From the NCBI RefSeq assembly GCF_004801315.1, contig NZ_SSNW01000004.1:79588-143587 (forward strand): DNA of 64,000 nt, read 5' to 3'. The stretch is from Deinococcus sp. Arct2-2 (GTDB taxonomy: Bacteria > Deinococcota > Deinococci > Deinococcales > Deinococcaceae). The notes under the pieces are model-generated. The model searched no databases and was not told the origin of the DNA. It saw only the letters and a program-made list of their open reading frames with translations. The position numbers and the translations under genes were made by a program. Below, piece by piece: positions 9,193-20,705 of this stretch (position 1 is its first letter; every line of letters begins with the position of its first letter).

Positions 9193-9858
9193 CTATGCCG
9201 GAACAGCCAGCCCTTCCAACTGCAACACGTCCCGCAAATCATTCAGCACGGCATCTGGCGTTTCCCCGCTCAGCGCATGTCCGGTGGGCAGGAAGGCCGC
9301 CCGCATTCCCACTTGCTGTGGCCCCCACACGTCATTTTTAGGCGAGTCGCCTACAAACCACGTTTCCGCCGCCGACACCCCCAATCGTTCTAGCGCTAGT
9401 GTGTAAATGCGCGGGTCGGGTTTGCTGAATCCGATATTTACGCTGTTCAGTACGGTGTCAAACAACGGGGTGAGGCCCAAGCGTTCTATGCATAGAGCTT
9501 GTGCGCCTGTCCAGCCCGTCAATCCGTTGGTAACGATTCCGGTTTGAATGCTGTTCGCGTTCAATCTGGTCAGGACATCAAGCGCGTGGGCCATCAGATG
9601 AGGAGCAGCCAGAAGCTGGGATTGGTAATCGTCCAGTAAGCTGTCGGAGTCGTGCAGCAAGCCAAATTCCCCTATCAAAATTGGGAAGACTTCCCGCTTG
9701 GGCCTATACCCATAATCATCCAACTCGGTAAACCGTTCTGCATACCCGGCGGGCAGCCCAAACCGTTCCATATGCCCGCTCAGCCAGCCTTGTACGGTGG
9801 CATTTCGGTCATGCAGAGTGCCGTCCAGATCGAACAGAACGGCGCGTACCGGAGTCAA
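9193..9858 (-). CDS. HAD-superfamily hydrolase
   Basis: This is a 221-aa phosphatase-like hydrolase of the YjjG/HAD-IA type. Motif I is FDLDGT, with the nucleophile Asp10 and acid/base Asp12. Motif II is TGIVTNG, motif III the Lys of FSKPDP and motif IV the acidic pair in VGDSPKND. The C1 cap lies between motifs I and II. The start ATG overlaps the stop of the SDR gene by 4 bases (ATGA), so the two are translationally coupled. Substrate not predictable; small phosphorylated metabolites such as nucleotides are typical for this subgroup. Confidence 0.87.
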   Translation of the reverse strand: MTPVRAVLFDLDGTLHDRNATVQGWLSGHMERFGLPAGYAERFTELDDYGYRPKREVFPILIGEFGLLHDSDSLLDDYQSQLLAAPHLMAHALDVLTRLNANSIQTGIVTNGLTGWTGAQALCIERLGLTPLFDTVLNSVNIGFSKPDPRIYTLALERLGVSAAETWFVGDSPKNDVWGPQQVGMRAAFLPTGHALSGETPDAVLNDLRDVLQLEGLAVPA

Positions 9859-10538
9859 CGCGGCCCCGGACGAATGCTCAGGTCGGGGATGGTGGCATCA
9901 CGCGGCAAGTTCAGTACGTTGCGTATGGCTTCGGCCACCGTTTCGGCCTGTACGAAGGCGACGGGGTCATACGTTGCGCCTTCCTGCCCGCGTACTTTGC
10001 GCTGCATTTCGGTGGCGGTGCGTCCCGGATAGAGGCTGGTCACCCGTACCCCATGCGGTGCTTCCTCGTCGCGCAGGGCGTCGGCCAAAGCTTTCAGGGC
10101 GTGCTTGCTGGCGGCGTAGCTGGCCCACTCTGCATTGGCCCGCAGGCCCGCGCCGCTGTTCACGAACAGAACCGTGCCGCGCTCTGCCCGCACACGCGGC
10201 AACAACAGCCGGGTCAGTTCAGCGGGGGCCACCACGTTCACGGTCAGGGTATGCGTCCACACCGCGTGATGCTGCTCGGCCACCGCGCCCAACTCCACCA
10301 CTCCGGCGTTGTGAATGACGTTGGTCACGCGGCCCAGTCCGGCTACTGCTTCGGCAAATGTTTCGGGACGGGTCAGATCGAGGGCCAACGTTTCGCCGCC
10401 CACTTCTGCCTGCAATGTTTGCAGTTTGGCCGGGTCGCGTCCTACCAAAATCAGATCGTGTGCGCCAGCCAGAGCGCGGGCAAGGGCTGCACCGATGCCG
10501 CCAGTTGCGCCGGTGATGAGGGTTACGGGCTTGGTCAT
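9855..10538 (-). CDS. Short-chain dehydrogenase/reductase (SDR)
   Basis: This is a 227-aa NAD(P)-dependent oxidoreductase of the classical SDR family. The nucleotide-binding motif TGATGGIG lies at about residues 9-16, NAG (IHNAGVV) near residue 76, the catalytic Ser in FVNSGAG, and Tyr and Lys in YAASK. An LYPGRTATEM segment follows the active site. The minus strand shows TAGCGT exactly 6 bases before the ATG (10550-10545), so a leaderless start is likely. It forms an operon with the HAD gene (4-base overlap). The substrate is unknown. Confidence 0.88.
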   Translation of the reverse strand: MTKPVTLITGATGGIGAALARALAGAHDLILVGRDPAKLQTLQAEVGGETLALDLTRPETFAEAVAGLGRVTNVIHNAGVVELGAVAEQHHAVWTHTLTVNVVAPAELTRLLLPRVRAERGTVLFVNSGAGLRANAEWASYAASKHALKALADALRDEEAPHGVRVTSLYPGRTATEMQRKVRGQEGATYDPVAFVQAETVAEAIRNVLNLPRDATIPDLSIRPGPR

Positions 10539-10698
10539 GGGCAGACGCTAGCGCACTTGGCGGGTGGAGGCACAGAAAACCGCCGCATCCGGCGAGGGCG
10601 TGCGGCGGTGGGTGAAGCTCAATCTTATTGATCCCTGTAAGCCTGAGCAACGTTCAAGAATTGCCGAGTGGCAAAGATTTAGCGTTGACGATTCGGGC

Positions 10699-10799
10699 AA
10701 ACCCCCCAGTCTGCTTCGCAGCCAGCCCCCCTCAAGGGGAGCGCAACAGCCTTTGTCCTCCCCTTGAGGGGGGGCGTTGCAAAGCAACGGGGGGGTTCA
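10699..10799. repeat. Palindromic intergenic repeat, family A copy 2
   Basis: This copy begins AAACCCCCCAGTCTGC and ends CAACGGGGGGGTT, with the same inner CCCC..GGGG arms as copy 1. It lies just after the 3' end of the minus-strand nuclease gene and upstream of the SDR gene. Confidence 0.88.
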
Positions 10800-10808
10800 C
10801 CATTCAAC

Positions 10809-13800
10809 TCAGGGGCAGGGCGTGACCGGACTTGCGCTGTTGCGGGGCGTAGGAGCCGCTGCCGTGAAGTCGCTGGCGTTGTTGTTGGCGTCGGTGCAGC
10901 CGTTTCCGGCGCGGGTGGCGGCTGTGGTGTTACTCAGGGCCGGAGCCGCAGCAGCGCCCTCAAAGGCGTTGGCGCTGCCGTAGCCCACGAAGTCCAGCAC
11001 GTCAGGGTCAGCCAAGCCAGTAATCGCTACGGCGTCGGCCACCAGCGCAACTTTGCCGTTGGTACCCGACATCGCTACGCCCGTACCCGTGAAGTTGGCG
11101 TCGGGCGTGGGCAGGGCCGCCGCTGGGCCTGTGCCGTCCGACATGCGGATCAGGAAGGATTGGCCGGGCTGCACGGTGAAGGTGGGCAGGGCGATGGAAG
11201 CGGTGGCCGTTGCAGCGAACGTGCCTGCCGCCGAAGCGTACTGAACGCTCATGCCCGCCGTGCTCACAGGCTGCTTGCTGCGGTTGAACAGTTCGATAAA
11301 GTCACTGATGAACGGAGCGCCGCTGTTGCCGCCGCCGCCGTAGACCTGCCGAATCACGAGTGCGCCGCCTGCCACTGCCGCTGCGGGGTTCACGGTCACG
11401 TTGAGGGTGCTGCTGTCGCTGAGTGCGCCGTCGCGGGCGGTGATGGTGTACTGGTAGCTGCCGGGGGCCGTGCCAGCGGGGGCCGAAACGGTGGCATTGA
11501 AGGCTGCACCGCTGGCAACGGTGGCGGGCACGCTCACGATGGCCGGTGCGCCGTTGGTGGGCGTTACGCTCAGGGTAATGGGGCCGCTGGCGTTCACGTT
11601 GCTGGCCGTAAAGCTCTGGGTCACGGCTGCGCCGCCTACCGTCACGGTGGCGTTGCCCAGTTCTGGCGTCAGGGTCAGGCTGGCAATCGGCGTGGAAATG
11701 GGCGCGTCTGCCGTGAGGTTCAGGCCCACCAGCACGGGGTCATGGTCGCTGCTGCGGAAGGCGTCGGGTGCGAAGAAGGACGCCTGCTGCTCGGCGGCTT
11801 TAAATTCCGTGTTGTAGTCCAGAATCACGGGTTCGTCGGCGTTGATGTGCCACTTGGTCTTGCCCGTCAATTGCGTGTTCAGGCTCTGGCTCACGATGGC
11901 ATGATCGAGGCTGCCCCACGTGCCATCGAACTGGTACGAGTAGCTTTCGGGGCCAAACACGCTGACTAGATCGTCGGTGTTGCCCGCCGTGTTGTCGGCC
12001 CCGCGCATCAGGCGCATGATCGGGTCTTCCATCCGGTAGGCGTTCAAGTCGCCCAACAGGATGCGGTCTGCCTCGGCCACACCAGTCGGGTTGGTTTCCA
12101 GCCACTTGGTCATCACGTCAGCGGCGGCAAGGCGCGTGGCATTGCTGGCCCCCTGACCGTCCAACTGATCGGTGTCGCCCGCACACGCGCTGCCTTTGCT
12201 TTTCAGGTGAGCCATCGCCGCCGTGAAGCGCCCGCCGTTCGCGTTGCTCTGGAAGGTCTGCGCCAGCGTGGGGCGGTTGCAGGTGTCGATATAGGCCGGG
12301 TCAAAGGTGCTGTCCAGAATCGCCAGATTGCCTACCGGAGTTACGGCGGCGGGCTTGTAGATCATGGCAACGGTAATCGCGTCGGTGCCGATGTTGGCCG
12401 CCGAATTGATGTAAGCGTAAGTACCCGCCGTGCCGCCCGTGGCCGGGTCGTTCAGCGCATTCACCAGATTGGCGAGGCTGCTGTTCGCACCTTTGGCGTA
12501 ATCGTTCTGCATTTCCAGAATGCCCAACACGTCTGGGTTCAGCTTGCGGATAGAATCCACGGTTTTGGCCCGCTGGCGCAGGAATTCGTCGCAGTTGTTG
12601 GCCCCGCGTGCCGTGCTGCCCGTGCCGTTGGGAGTGCAGCCCGTATTGGTGGTCAGCAGCGTGGTGAAGTAGTTCAGTACGTTCATGCTGCCCACGCGCA
12701 GGCTGCCGCCCACCGCTTCGGGCACGGGTTGGCGCGGGTTGGTGGCAGTAATGGTGGTGCTGGCGGCGGTGGTGTGAATGCGGTAGGTATCCAGACTGCC
12801 GCTGCCCGTCCAGCCATCGTTGCTGTAGGTCAGCACGCCCGTAGTGGTGGCTTTGTCTCCGCCGCGCAGGGTATTGGCCGCGCTGAGGGGTTGGTTGCCG
12901 CGTCCAAAAATCAGCGGGTTAGGGTTTTGTGCCCGTGTGCCGTCGTCGATCCGAATAAAGCGGTTGGGCAAGTTGGCATTGAATGCTGCCAGTCCGGCCA
13001 CGCTGGGCGCGTTGATCTGGCTGAAGGTATATAGGCGCTCGTCGGCCAGATCGAAGCTGCCGCCGCGTCCCAGCGTGAAATTGTTGGTCACGGTGCCGCT
13101 GACGGTGACCAGCATGCCCTCGAAGCGTTCGCGCTCCGAGAAGGGGAGAGGCAAAGTGAGGGTCTGGGGTGCGGGCAGGGCTGTTCCACTGGCGAGTACA
13201 GCTACGGCGGCAGCATTGGCGGGGCTGATCTGCGTGGCGGTCACGAACTCGCTCACGGCTCCGGTCACGCGCACGCGGTCTCCGGTGGTCAGGGTGGGGC
13301 AATTGCCGCCCGTAGAACCGCAGAAGATGAACACGCCGTCGCTGGTTTGGGCGTCGTTGTCGGCGTCTATGCCTTCTTCCTGCACAAAAAAGCCGCGCAA
13401 GGTTCCGGCCACCAAGTTGCTGGTCACCACGCCTTCTACGGTCACGGCTCCGGTCAGCGGGCTAGGGGCGTTGCCGCTGGGGGTGCTGCCCTGCACGGCT
13501 CCAATGTTGTTCAGAGAGATGCTGCCGGGATTGTCGGTGGCGCTGAACACCAGACTGAAGGCGTGGGGGTCTTCGGCGGCGGTGGCGGCCATCAGAATCT
13601 GGGTGGCGAAGGTCACCACTGTTTCGGCTCCGGGCGCGAGGGTCGCCGCACTCTGCCAACCCTGATGCGCCACGCCCGCCACTTGCAGGCCAGCGGGCAG
13701 GGTCACGGCCAAGTCACCTGTATTCAGCCCGGTCACCAGCGGCGTCGCTTTGGGGTCAGGCGCAAAGGTGGGCATGCCGCCCACGTAGGTCAGTTCACGG

Positions 13801-14300
13801 CCCGTATCGGGTTTCAGGGCGGCGGCGCGCGCGTCGGACACGGGGGAACCGTCGAACCGCTTCACGTCCTTAAATGGGGTAGAGGAGACGGTGGCCGTAT
13901 TGGTCGCGTCGCCGCCCGCCGTGTCTACAGGCACGAAGGTGGGGGCCGTCAGCGTGGCGGTTCCGGTGTTTTTGACCCGGAATGAAGCCCGCAGGTAGCG
14001 CACCCGGTTCGCCTCATCGGTCAGCGTGCCCGCCGAGAGCGGCGTGTACAGCAGATCGTTGACGGCGGTGGCCTGCGGCTGAAGGCTTTGCACGGCCTGC
14101 ACGCTGATGGTGGGCGTGGCGGAGGTAGCGTCCGTGACCCGGAGTTCGTAGGTGCCGAGGTTGGTGGGCGCGGCGCGGCCCGGCTGAGTAGCACCGGGTT
14201 GGCTGGCGTTGGGAGTCTGCACGCTGGGTTGGCCGCAGGCGGTCAGGGCCAAGAGGCCAGCGAGAATTAGGCGTTTGCGGTACATCTTGTTGGGCATCAT
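10809..14300 (-). CDS. ExeM/NucH-family secreted endonuclease with lamin-tail domain
   Basis: This is a large (1163 aa) secreted nuclease. The N-terminus has a lipobox-like LLALTAC signal (Cys about residue 22). Residues about 45-270 form a region resembling the neighbouring lipoprotein. An OB-fold-like ExeM segment follows (VTVEGVVTSN to GDRVRVTGAVSEF). The endonuclease/exonuclease/phosphatase domain shows LRVGSMNVLNYF, an acidic ILEMQND, GDLNAYRMEDP and a terminal SDHDPVLVGL, the expected metal-binding and catalytic blocks. An Ig-like repeat and a C-terminal lamin-tail domain (LVIRQVYGGGGNSG, DFIELFNRS) finish it. The ATG overlaps the stop of the lipoprotein gene as ATGA, with GGAG upstream. 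A role in degrading extracellular DNA for nutrients is the usual assumption. Confidence 0.9.
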   Translation of the reverse strand: MMPNKMYRKRLILAGLLALTACGQPSVQTPNASQPGATQPGRAAPTNLGTYELRVTDATSATPTISVQAVQSLQPQATAVNDLLYTPLSAGTLTDEANRVRYLRASFRVKNTGTATLTAPTFVPVDTAGGDATNTATVSSTPFKDVKRFDGSPVSDARAAALKPDTGRELTYVGGMPTFAPDPKATPLVTGLNTGDLAVTLPAGLQVAGVAHQGWQSAATLAPGAETVVTFATQILMAATAAEDPHAFSLVFSATDNPGSISLNNIGAVQGSTPSGNAPSPLTGAVTVEGVVTSNLVAGTLRGFFVQEEGIDADNDAQTSDGVFIFCGSTGGNCPTLTTGDRVRVTGAVSEFVTATQISPANAAAVAVLASGTALPAPQTLTLPLPFSERERFEGMLVTVSGTVTNNFTLGRGGSFDLADERLYTFSQINAPSVAGLAAFNANLPNRFIRIDDGTRAQNPNPLIFGRGNQPLSAANTLRGGDKATTTGVLTYSNDGWTGSGSLDTYRIHTTAASTTITATNPRQPVPEAVGGSLRVGSMNVLNYFTTLLTTNTGCTPNGTGSTARGANNCDEFLRQRAKTVDSIRKLNPDVLGILEMQNDYAKGANSSLANLVNALNDPATGGTAGTYAYINSAANIGTDAITVAMIYKPAAVTPVGNLAILDSTFDPAYIDTCNRPTLAQTFQSNANGGRFTAAMAHLKSKGSACAGDTDQLDGQGASNATRLAAADVMTKWLETNPTGVAEADRILLGDLNAYRMEDPIMRLMRGADNTAGNTDDLVSVFGPESYSYQFDGTWGSLDHAIVSQSLNTQLTGKTKWHINADEPVILDYNTEFKAAEQQASFFAPDAFRSSDHDPVLVGLNLTADAPISTPIASLTLTPELGNATVTVGGAAVTQSFTASNVNASGPITLSVTPTNGAPAIVSVPATVASGAAFNATVSAPAGTAPGSYQYTITARDGALSDSSTLNVTVNPAAAVAGGALVIRQVYGGGGNSGAPFISDFIELFNRSKQPVSTAGMSVQYASAAGTFAATATASIALPTFTVQPGQSFLIRMSDGTGPAAALPTPDANFTGTGVAMSGTNGKVALVADAVAITGLADPDVLDFVGYGSANAFEGAAAAPALSNTTAATRAGNGCTDANNNASDFTAAAPTPRNSASPVTPCP

Positions 14301-15103
14301 TGCTGGCTCCGGGTAGGCAGATTGAGTGGTGTGGCGCTGGTCGGTGCAGATTCGATGGCCGTCAGCAGCAGCGTGACCGAAAAGGGTTCAGCGCCGGGGT
14401 GGGCAGTGCGGTTGAGGGTCAGGCCCACATTCAGGGGCCGAGTCGCGCCCGTGCCCTGCGTGATAAAGGCCTTCCCGGTGTACTGGCCCGCTGAGAATGT
14501 GCCCGCCGGATAGCCTGCCAGTGTGCCCGCCGGACTTTTCGCCCCTGTGGTGGTCAGAGAAACGTCGTTATACACGCTTGCGCCGGGAGTCGTCACGTTC
14601 TCTACGACTCCTGTGGCGGCATTAAACGTTTTGGGTTGCCCCAGCATCAGCGATGAGGCGTAAGCAGGCGCAGACGTGCCGTTGAACAGACGAATCAGCG
14701 TGTAGGGCGTATTGCCTTCGGTCAGGGGGCTGCCCATTTCGTCCACTTTGGCATCGTCCAACAGGCTCACGGGCACGAAGGCTAGCGGCGCACTGCCCAC
14801 GTTGCCCACCCGGTAAGCCGCGTGAAAGTGGCGCGTATCTTGCCCGTTCACGGTGGCTGTAAAGGTTTGAACAGAGTCCAGCGTGAAGGTCAGCGCCGAT
14901 GTGTCTTGCGCGTTCAGGTTACCGCCCAGCACGGTCAGGCTGCTCCCAAGTACCTGCGTGCCGACGCCGTTGATGGTCAGGGCCACGATGGGCGCGGTGC
15001 CGTTGGGCGTGGGTGTAGGGGTGGGTTCTGGAAGGGGTGTGGGGTCGGGCGTGCAGGCCACGAGGCCCGCCAGCAAGGTGAGGGTCAACAGGGTTCGTTT
15101 CAT
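14297..15103 (-). CDS. Lipoprotein resembling the N-terminal region of the adjacent nuclease
   Basis: The ATG at 15103 is preferred to 15121 because AAGGA lies 5 bases upstream. The 268-aa product has a signal peptide with lipobox LVAC, a Pro/Thr linker, then a beta-rich domain. That domain shares landmarks with residues about 70-270 of the nuclease: FHAAYRVGNVGSAPLAFVPV against LRASFRVKNTGTATLTAPTFVPV, a later RLFNGTSAPAYASSL against RFDGSPVSDARAAAL, and EPFSVTLLLTAIESA against HAFSLVFSATD. This suggests a duplicated module. It is the first gene of a coupled pair with the nuclease. The function is not known; a surface partner or adhesin-like accessory is possible. Confidence 0.8.
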   Translation of the reverse strand: MKRTLLTLTLLAGLVACTPDPTPLPEPTPTPTPNGTAPIVALTINGVGTQVLGSSLTVLGGNLNAQDTSALTFTLDSVQTFTATVNGQDTRHFHAAYRVGNVGSAPLAFVPVSLLDDAKVDEMGSPLTEGNTPYTLIRLFNGTSAPAYASSLMLGQPKTFNAATGVVENVTTPGASVYNDVSLTTTGAKSPAGTLAGYPAGTFSAGQYTGKAFITQGTGATRPLNVGLTLNRTAHPGAEPFSVTLLLTAIESAPTSATPLNLPTRSQQ

Positions 15104-15232
15104 AGCGTCCTTGGAAAACAACAGTGAGTTTGGCTTGAAGCACCCAATTCTAAACGCGAAATGTCAGGAATGTTAATGCTGGGTGTGAAGCACAGTGTTC
15201 TTGAGCGGGCGCTTATGGGTTGAGGGCTGAAT

Positions 15233-16627
15233 CTAAGCCGTTTTGATCTTGCGGTTCAGTTTGTCGGCGGCCACCAGCAGCACGTCCCACACGCCAGAAA
15301 AGGGCGGGGCATAGGCAAGGTCAGTATCGAAGAGATGCTGAACGGTGCTGCGGCGGTGCAGCAGGGCGGCCACCACGTCCACCCGCTTCACGCTGATGTG
15401 GCGCGGGCTGACCAGTTGCACGCCCAGCAGCCTTCCCGTACCCATTTCGGCGGTCAGGCGCACATGAATCGGGCGTGAATCGCCGTAATACCCGGCGTGG
15501 TCGGTGCTGTCTACATCCACGCTCATGGCGTTCAATCCCAGTGAGTCAGCTTCGCTTTGTGTCAGACCCGTGCGGGCCGCGCCAAGCTCGAACACCTTGA
15601 AAATGGCGGTGCCCACGATGCCGGGAAAAGTAGCGTCGCCGCCCGCCATATTCACGCCTGCCACGCGGCCCATGCGGTTGGCGGTCAGGCCCAGCGGAAT
15701 ATGCACCTTACGCCGCGTGACCCGGTGCAGGCTCTCGGTGTTGTCGCCCGCCGCGTAGATGCCCGGAACGCTGGTTTCCTGCCGAATGTTGACGGCCACC
15801 GCGCCCGTTTTGCCGAGTCGTGCGCCTGCCGCTTTTGCCAGTTCCGTATTGGGTTTCACGCCGACTGCCACGATCACCAGATCGGCCCGCACCAATCCCT
15901 TCGAGGTCTGCACACCCGTCACGTGCCCTTCTCCGGTCAGGCCCTCCACTGCCGTACCGCAGCGCACATCCACGCCTTTGGCTTCCAACTCTGCCCGCAC
16001 GCGGCGTTGCAACTGCGTGTCCAGCATTCGCCCCGCCACTTCCGGCCCCTTTTCCAGCAACACCACACTCAGGCCGCGTGCGTGCAGGGCCTCGGCCATC
16101 TCCAGCCCGATATAGCCGCCGCCCACGATGCAGGCGCGTTTGGGCGCTTTGCCGTCCTTTCCCTGCAAACTGGCTTCTATCGCCTGTCCGTCTGGAATAT
16201 CGCGTAATACATGGACGCCGCCCAACTTGGTCTGTGCCCAGTCGGGGCGCACGGCGCGGACTCCGGTGGCGATCAGCAGGCGGTCAAAAGGTTCGGTGGT
16301 GGTGCGTCCGGCGGCGCGGTCTAGCACGGTCACGGTTCCAGCTTTCGCATCTACGCCCGTCACCTCATGCCCGGTGCGAATGCCGATGCCTTGGCCGCGC
16401 ATCCGTTCGGGCGTCCGGGCGATCAAGTCGTCAAAGTCGTCTACCTCGCCGCCGATGACATACGGCAGGCCGCACGCGCCGTAGCTGATGTATTCGCCGC
16501 GTTCGAAGACCACCACTTCCGCCGCCGGATCGAAGCGTTTGGCGCGGCTGGCCGCACTCATGCCCGCTGCCACGCCGCCGATGATCACGATTCTGCCCGT
16601 GCTGCCCGCCGCCGATTTTGCGCCCAT
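15233..16627 (-). CDS. CoA-disulfide reductase-like FAD/NAD(P)-dependent oxidoreductase
   Basis: This 464-aa flavoprotein belongs to the pyridine nucleotide-disulfide reductase superfamily. The FAD-binding motif is [10 protein letters not shown] near residue 18. The single redox Cys sits in [13 protein letters not shown], as in CoA-disulfide reductases, which use one active-site Cys forming a CoA mixed disulfide. The NAD(P) motif is [12 protein letters not shown], the second FAD motif is YAAGDNTE, and the C-terminal dimerisation domain ends in [11 protein letters not shown], where family members keep catalytic tyrosines. TAGCCT lies exactly 6 bases before the ATG on the minus strand (16639-16634), indicating a leaderless start. 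It is divergent from the aminotransferase gene with only 47 bp between. Thiol redox or sulfur metabolism is likely; the exact substrate may differ. Confidence 0.87.
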   Translation of the reverse strand: MGAKSAAGSTGRIVIIGGVAAGMSAASRAKRFDPAAEVVVFERGEYISYGACGLPYVIGGEVDDFDDLIARTPERMRGQGIGIRTGHEVTGVDAKAGTVTVLDRAAGRTTTEPFDRLLIATGVRAVRPDWAQTKLGGVHVLRDIPDGQAIEASLQGKDGKAPKRACIVGGGYIGLEMAEALHARGLSVVLLEKGPEVAGRMLDTQLQRRVRAELEAKGVDVRCGTAVEGLTGEGHVTGVQTSKGLVRADLVIVAVGVKPNTELAKAAGARLGKTGAVAVNIRQETSVPGIYAAGDNTESLHRVTRRKVHIPLGLTANRMGRVAGVNMAGGDATFPGIVGTAIFKVFELGAARTGLTQSEADSLGLNAMSVDVDSTDHAGYYGDSRPIHVRLTAEMGTGRLLGVQLVSPRHISVKRVDVVAALLHRRSTVQHLFDTDLAYAPPFSGVWDVLLVAADKLNRKIKTA

Positions 16628-16674
16628 ACAGGCAGGCTACCCCGCTGCCGCGCCGGGGCCGTTACGATGATCTT
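16628..16674. promoter_or_regulatory. Shared 47-bp divergent promoter region
   Basis: The two start codons face away from each other across 47 bp. TAGCCT (16639-16634, minus) lies 6 bases before the reductase ATG, and TACGAT (16663-16668, plus) lies 6 bases before the aminotransferase ATG. The two promoter footprints must overlap almost fully. I see no clear -35 for either. Confidence 0.65.
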
Positions 16675-17847
16675 ATGACCGATACCGCCGCCCGCCCCGG
16701 TTTGCCCGCCTACATCCCCCTCAACCGGGAACGCCTGATCGCGCCCGGCCCAGTCGAGGTAGACCCCCGCGTGCTGCTGGAATTGGCCCAGCCTCAGATG
16801 CACCACCGGACGACGGCAGGCATAGAAAAATTGATGGAAGCCCGCGCCAAACTGACCCAACTGCTGGGCGATCCCTACGACGCCGTGATCACCACCAGCA
16901 GCGGCACCGGAGCCTTTGAGGGCGCACTCGTCAGCCTCGTTCCAGAAGGGGCCAAAGTCGTGAACGCGCAGGCCGGAAAATTCAGCGAACGCTGGGGCGA
17001 AATGGCTGGACGCTTGGGCTACGACGCGCAGATTGTGGCGAAACCTTGGGGCGAAGTTCTTGACCCGCAGGAAGTGGCCGACGCCGCCAAAGATGCCCAC
17101 ACCCTCTTGATCACCCACAGCGAAACCAGCACCGGGGCGCTGCACGATCTGGCGGCGATTTCGCAGGCGGCCCGCGCGGGGAACCCTGACCTGATCATCA
17201 TCGCCGACTGCATTACCAGCTACGGCGTGGCAGAGTTACGCCCGGCGGCGTGGGGCGTAGACGTGATCGTGTCGGGCAGCCAGAAGGGCACCGCCACGCC
17301 CCCCGGCCTCGGCTTCGTGCTGTTTTCCCCCGAAGTCCAGAGCCGCCTGATCAAGAACACGCCGCGTGGGTTTTACCTCGATATGCACCGTGAACTGACT
17401 GGGCAAAAGGCGGGCAGCACGCCCCAAACGCCCGCCATCAACCTGATTTATGCGCTTTCGCTTTCGCTGGAGCGCCTGTTGTGCGTGCCGCTGGACGTGC
17501 TGTGGGCCGAAAAACGCCGTCAAGCCGACGCCCTGATCGCCGCCGGAACCGCGCTGGGTGCGCCTGCTTGGGCCGCCCGTACCAGCCCCGCCGTCGCTGT
17601 TCTGACCCCGCCCGCCGGAATCACGGGCCGCCAAGTCTCCGCCCGCCTTGCCGAAATGGGGCAACGCGCCCTGCCCGGTCAGGCTCCGCACGAAGACACC
17701 GTGTTCCGCGTGTCCACGATGGGCTATGCAGACCGCTACGACGCACTAGCGATTGCCGGAATCTTGGAAGAATGCTTTGCGGGCCTCGGCGTGAACGTGG
17801 AACGCGGGGCGGCGGTGCAGGCGGCTTGGGCGGCGCTGCGGGTATGA
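16675..17847 (+). CDS. Class V PLP-dependent aminotransferase (alanine/serine-glyoxylate type)
   Basis: This 390-aa aminotransferase has the small-domain motif LIAPGPVEV near residue 22 and HHRT near 43. SSGTGAFEG is the PLP phosphate loop, and the PLP-binding Lys204 lies in [14 protein letters not shown] and ADCITSYGV supply the cofactor-ring contacts. It fits the family of alanine-glyoxylate, serine-glyoxylate and serine-pyruvate aminotransferases, whose members feed glycine/serine metabolism; sequence alone does not separate them. The upstream GTG frame extension is rejected because TACGAT lies 6 bases before this ATG. The gene is followed by a family A repeat. Confidence 0.9.
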   Translation: MTDTAARPGLPAYIPLNRERLIAPGPVEVDPRVLLELAQPQMHHRTTAGIEKLMEARAKLTQLLGDPYDAVITTSSGTGAFEGALVSLVPEGAKVVNAQAGKFSERWGEMAGRLGYDAQIVAKPWGEVLDPQEVADAAKDAHTLLITHSETSTGALHDLAAISQAARAGNPDLIIIADCITSYGVAELRPAAWGVDVIVSGSQKGTATPPGLGFVLFSPEVQSRLIKNTPRGFYLDMHRELTGQKAGSTPQTPAINLIYALSLSLERLLCVPLDVLWAEKRRQADALIAAGTALGAPAWAARTSPAVAVLTPPAGITGRQVSARLAEMGQRALPGQAPHEDTVFRVSTMGYADRYDALAIAGILEECFAGLGVNVERGAAVQAAWAALRV

Positions 17848-17871
17848 GTTAAGTCGCGTGTAAACCCCCCA

Positions 17872-17962
17872 GTCTGCTTCGCAGCCAGCCCCCCTTAAGG
17901 GGAGCGCAACAGCTGTTGTCTCCACCTCTAAGGGGGGGCGTTGCGGAGCAATGGGGGGGTTC
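17872..17962. repeat. Palindromic intergenic repeat, family A copy 3
   Basis: Begins AAACCCCCCAGTCTGC and ends GGGGGGGTT, slightly diverged in the inner right arm (CCACCTCTAAGGGGGGG). It follows the aminotransferase stop and precedes the rpmG promoter region. Confidence 0.86.
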
Positions 17963-18008
17963 GCCCACAAACGCCAATCCCCTCATCCCCCAAAACGTGA
18001 CCCAACCC

Positions 18009-18037
18009 TAGACACTTGCCCCCCGGATCTCTATACT
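18009..18037 (+). promoter_or_regulatory. Promoter of the rpmG-secE-nusG operon
   Basis: TAGACA (18009-18014) and TATACT (18032-18037) are separated by 17 bases. The start of transcription near 18044 leaves a leader of roughly 148 bases before rpmG. The leader contains CCCGCC-AAAA-GGCGGG (18048-18063) followed by TTCTTT, an attenuator-like hairpin near the 5' end. From there to the Shine-Dalgarno sequence I see no other clear element. Confidence 0.75.
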
Positions 18038-18191
18038 TGGAATGTTGCCCGCCAAAAGGCGGGTTCTTTACCAGCGCAATCACCGGGCACCTGACCAACT
18101 GGCAGGCAGCCCACCGGTTTACCCGCAGCAGCGGAGCGCTGGGAGCAGGGTTTGGGGCGCGTGCGCTTCCCCCCGCGAAAGGAGTTTGAAC

Positions 18192-18359
18192 ATGGCGAAA
18201 GACGGCCCCCGTATTATCGTGAAGATGGAAAGCACCGCTGGAACAGGCTTTTACTACACGACCACCAAAAACCGCCGCACCACGCAGACCAAATTGGAAC
18301 TGCGTAAGTACGACCCCGTTGCCAAAAAGCACGTCGTCTTCAAGGAGAAGAAAGTCTGA
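18192..18359 (+). CDS. rpmG: 50S ribosomal protein L33
   Basis: The 55-aa product begins [20 protein letters not shown] and ends HVVFKEKKV, the standard L33 pattern, without the zinc-binding CxxC pairs (the zinc-free form). AAAGGAG lies 8 bases before the ATG. It heads the conserved cluster rpmG-secE-nusG, which links the large ribosomal subunit, the Sec translocon and transcription elongation. The 82-base gap to secE contains no tRNA that I can fold. Confidence 0.96.
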   Translation: MAKDGPRIIVKMESTAGTGFYYTTTKNRRTTQTKLELRKYDPVAKKHVVFKEKKV

Positions 18360-18441
18360 TCTGCTGGGGCCGCCTTGCCCGTAGTCTCGGTCAGGCGACT
18401 CCACCCGTTCGGCTTTCTTTCTTCTAGGCGCAGGTGAACGC

Positions 18442-18621
18442 ATGAACTTGATTCAGTACTTCCGGGACGCCCGCGCGGAATTGTCCCGCGTGACGTGGCC
18501 CACCCGCCAGCAAGTGCTGGAAGGCACGCAGGCCGTGCTGATCTTCGTTGTGGCACTCACCCTGATCGTGTTTTTCATGGACCGTGTGTTCGGCACCGCC
18601 GTTCGTGCGCTCCTCCCATAA
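18442..18621 (+). CDS. secE: Preprotein translocase subunit SecE
   Basis: The frame encodes 59 aa. It starts [25 protein letters not shown], where the amphipathic helix with the conserved VTWPTR motif is the SecE signature. One transmembrane helix ([16 protein letters not shown]) and a short tail follow. It is the single-span form usual outside Enterobacteria. AGGTG lies upstream of the ATG at 18442. The stop is 10 bases before nusG. Acts in the SecYEG channel of the cytoplasmic membrane. Confidence 0.95.
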   Translation: MNLIQYFRDARAELSRVTWPTRQQVLEGTQAVLIFVVALTLIVFFMDRVFGTAVRALLP

Positions 18622-18631
18622 GGCGGCTGAC

Positions 18632-19204
<573 letters not shown>

Positions 19205-19389
19205 AGCCGTGTTGCCCCACAGTTGTCTTTCCACTGGGGACTAGGCAAACAGGGGCAACGGGCGGTAAAATCAAAAAGTTGCTGTCAATTCACTTTCAGA
19301 GTGAAGCCCTCAACCGGGCAGGCAGAACTTAGCGTCAGCACCCCACCGCCACCTTTTGGTGCGTTCTGGGGGAGCTAAGGAGGCAAGAC

Positions 19390-20705
<1,316 letters not shown>

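Noticed and set aside
10764..11969. 401-codon frame opposite the nuclease gene
   Set aside because: Gly/Arg/Val-rich shadow translation starting in a repeat.
18360..18441. tRNA-Trp between rpmG and secE
   Set aside because: This gene lies there in many bacteria, but the 82 bases do not fold as a tRNA.
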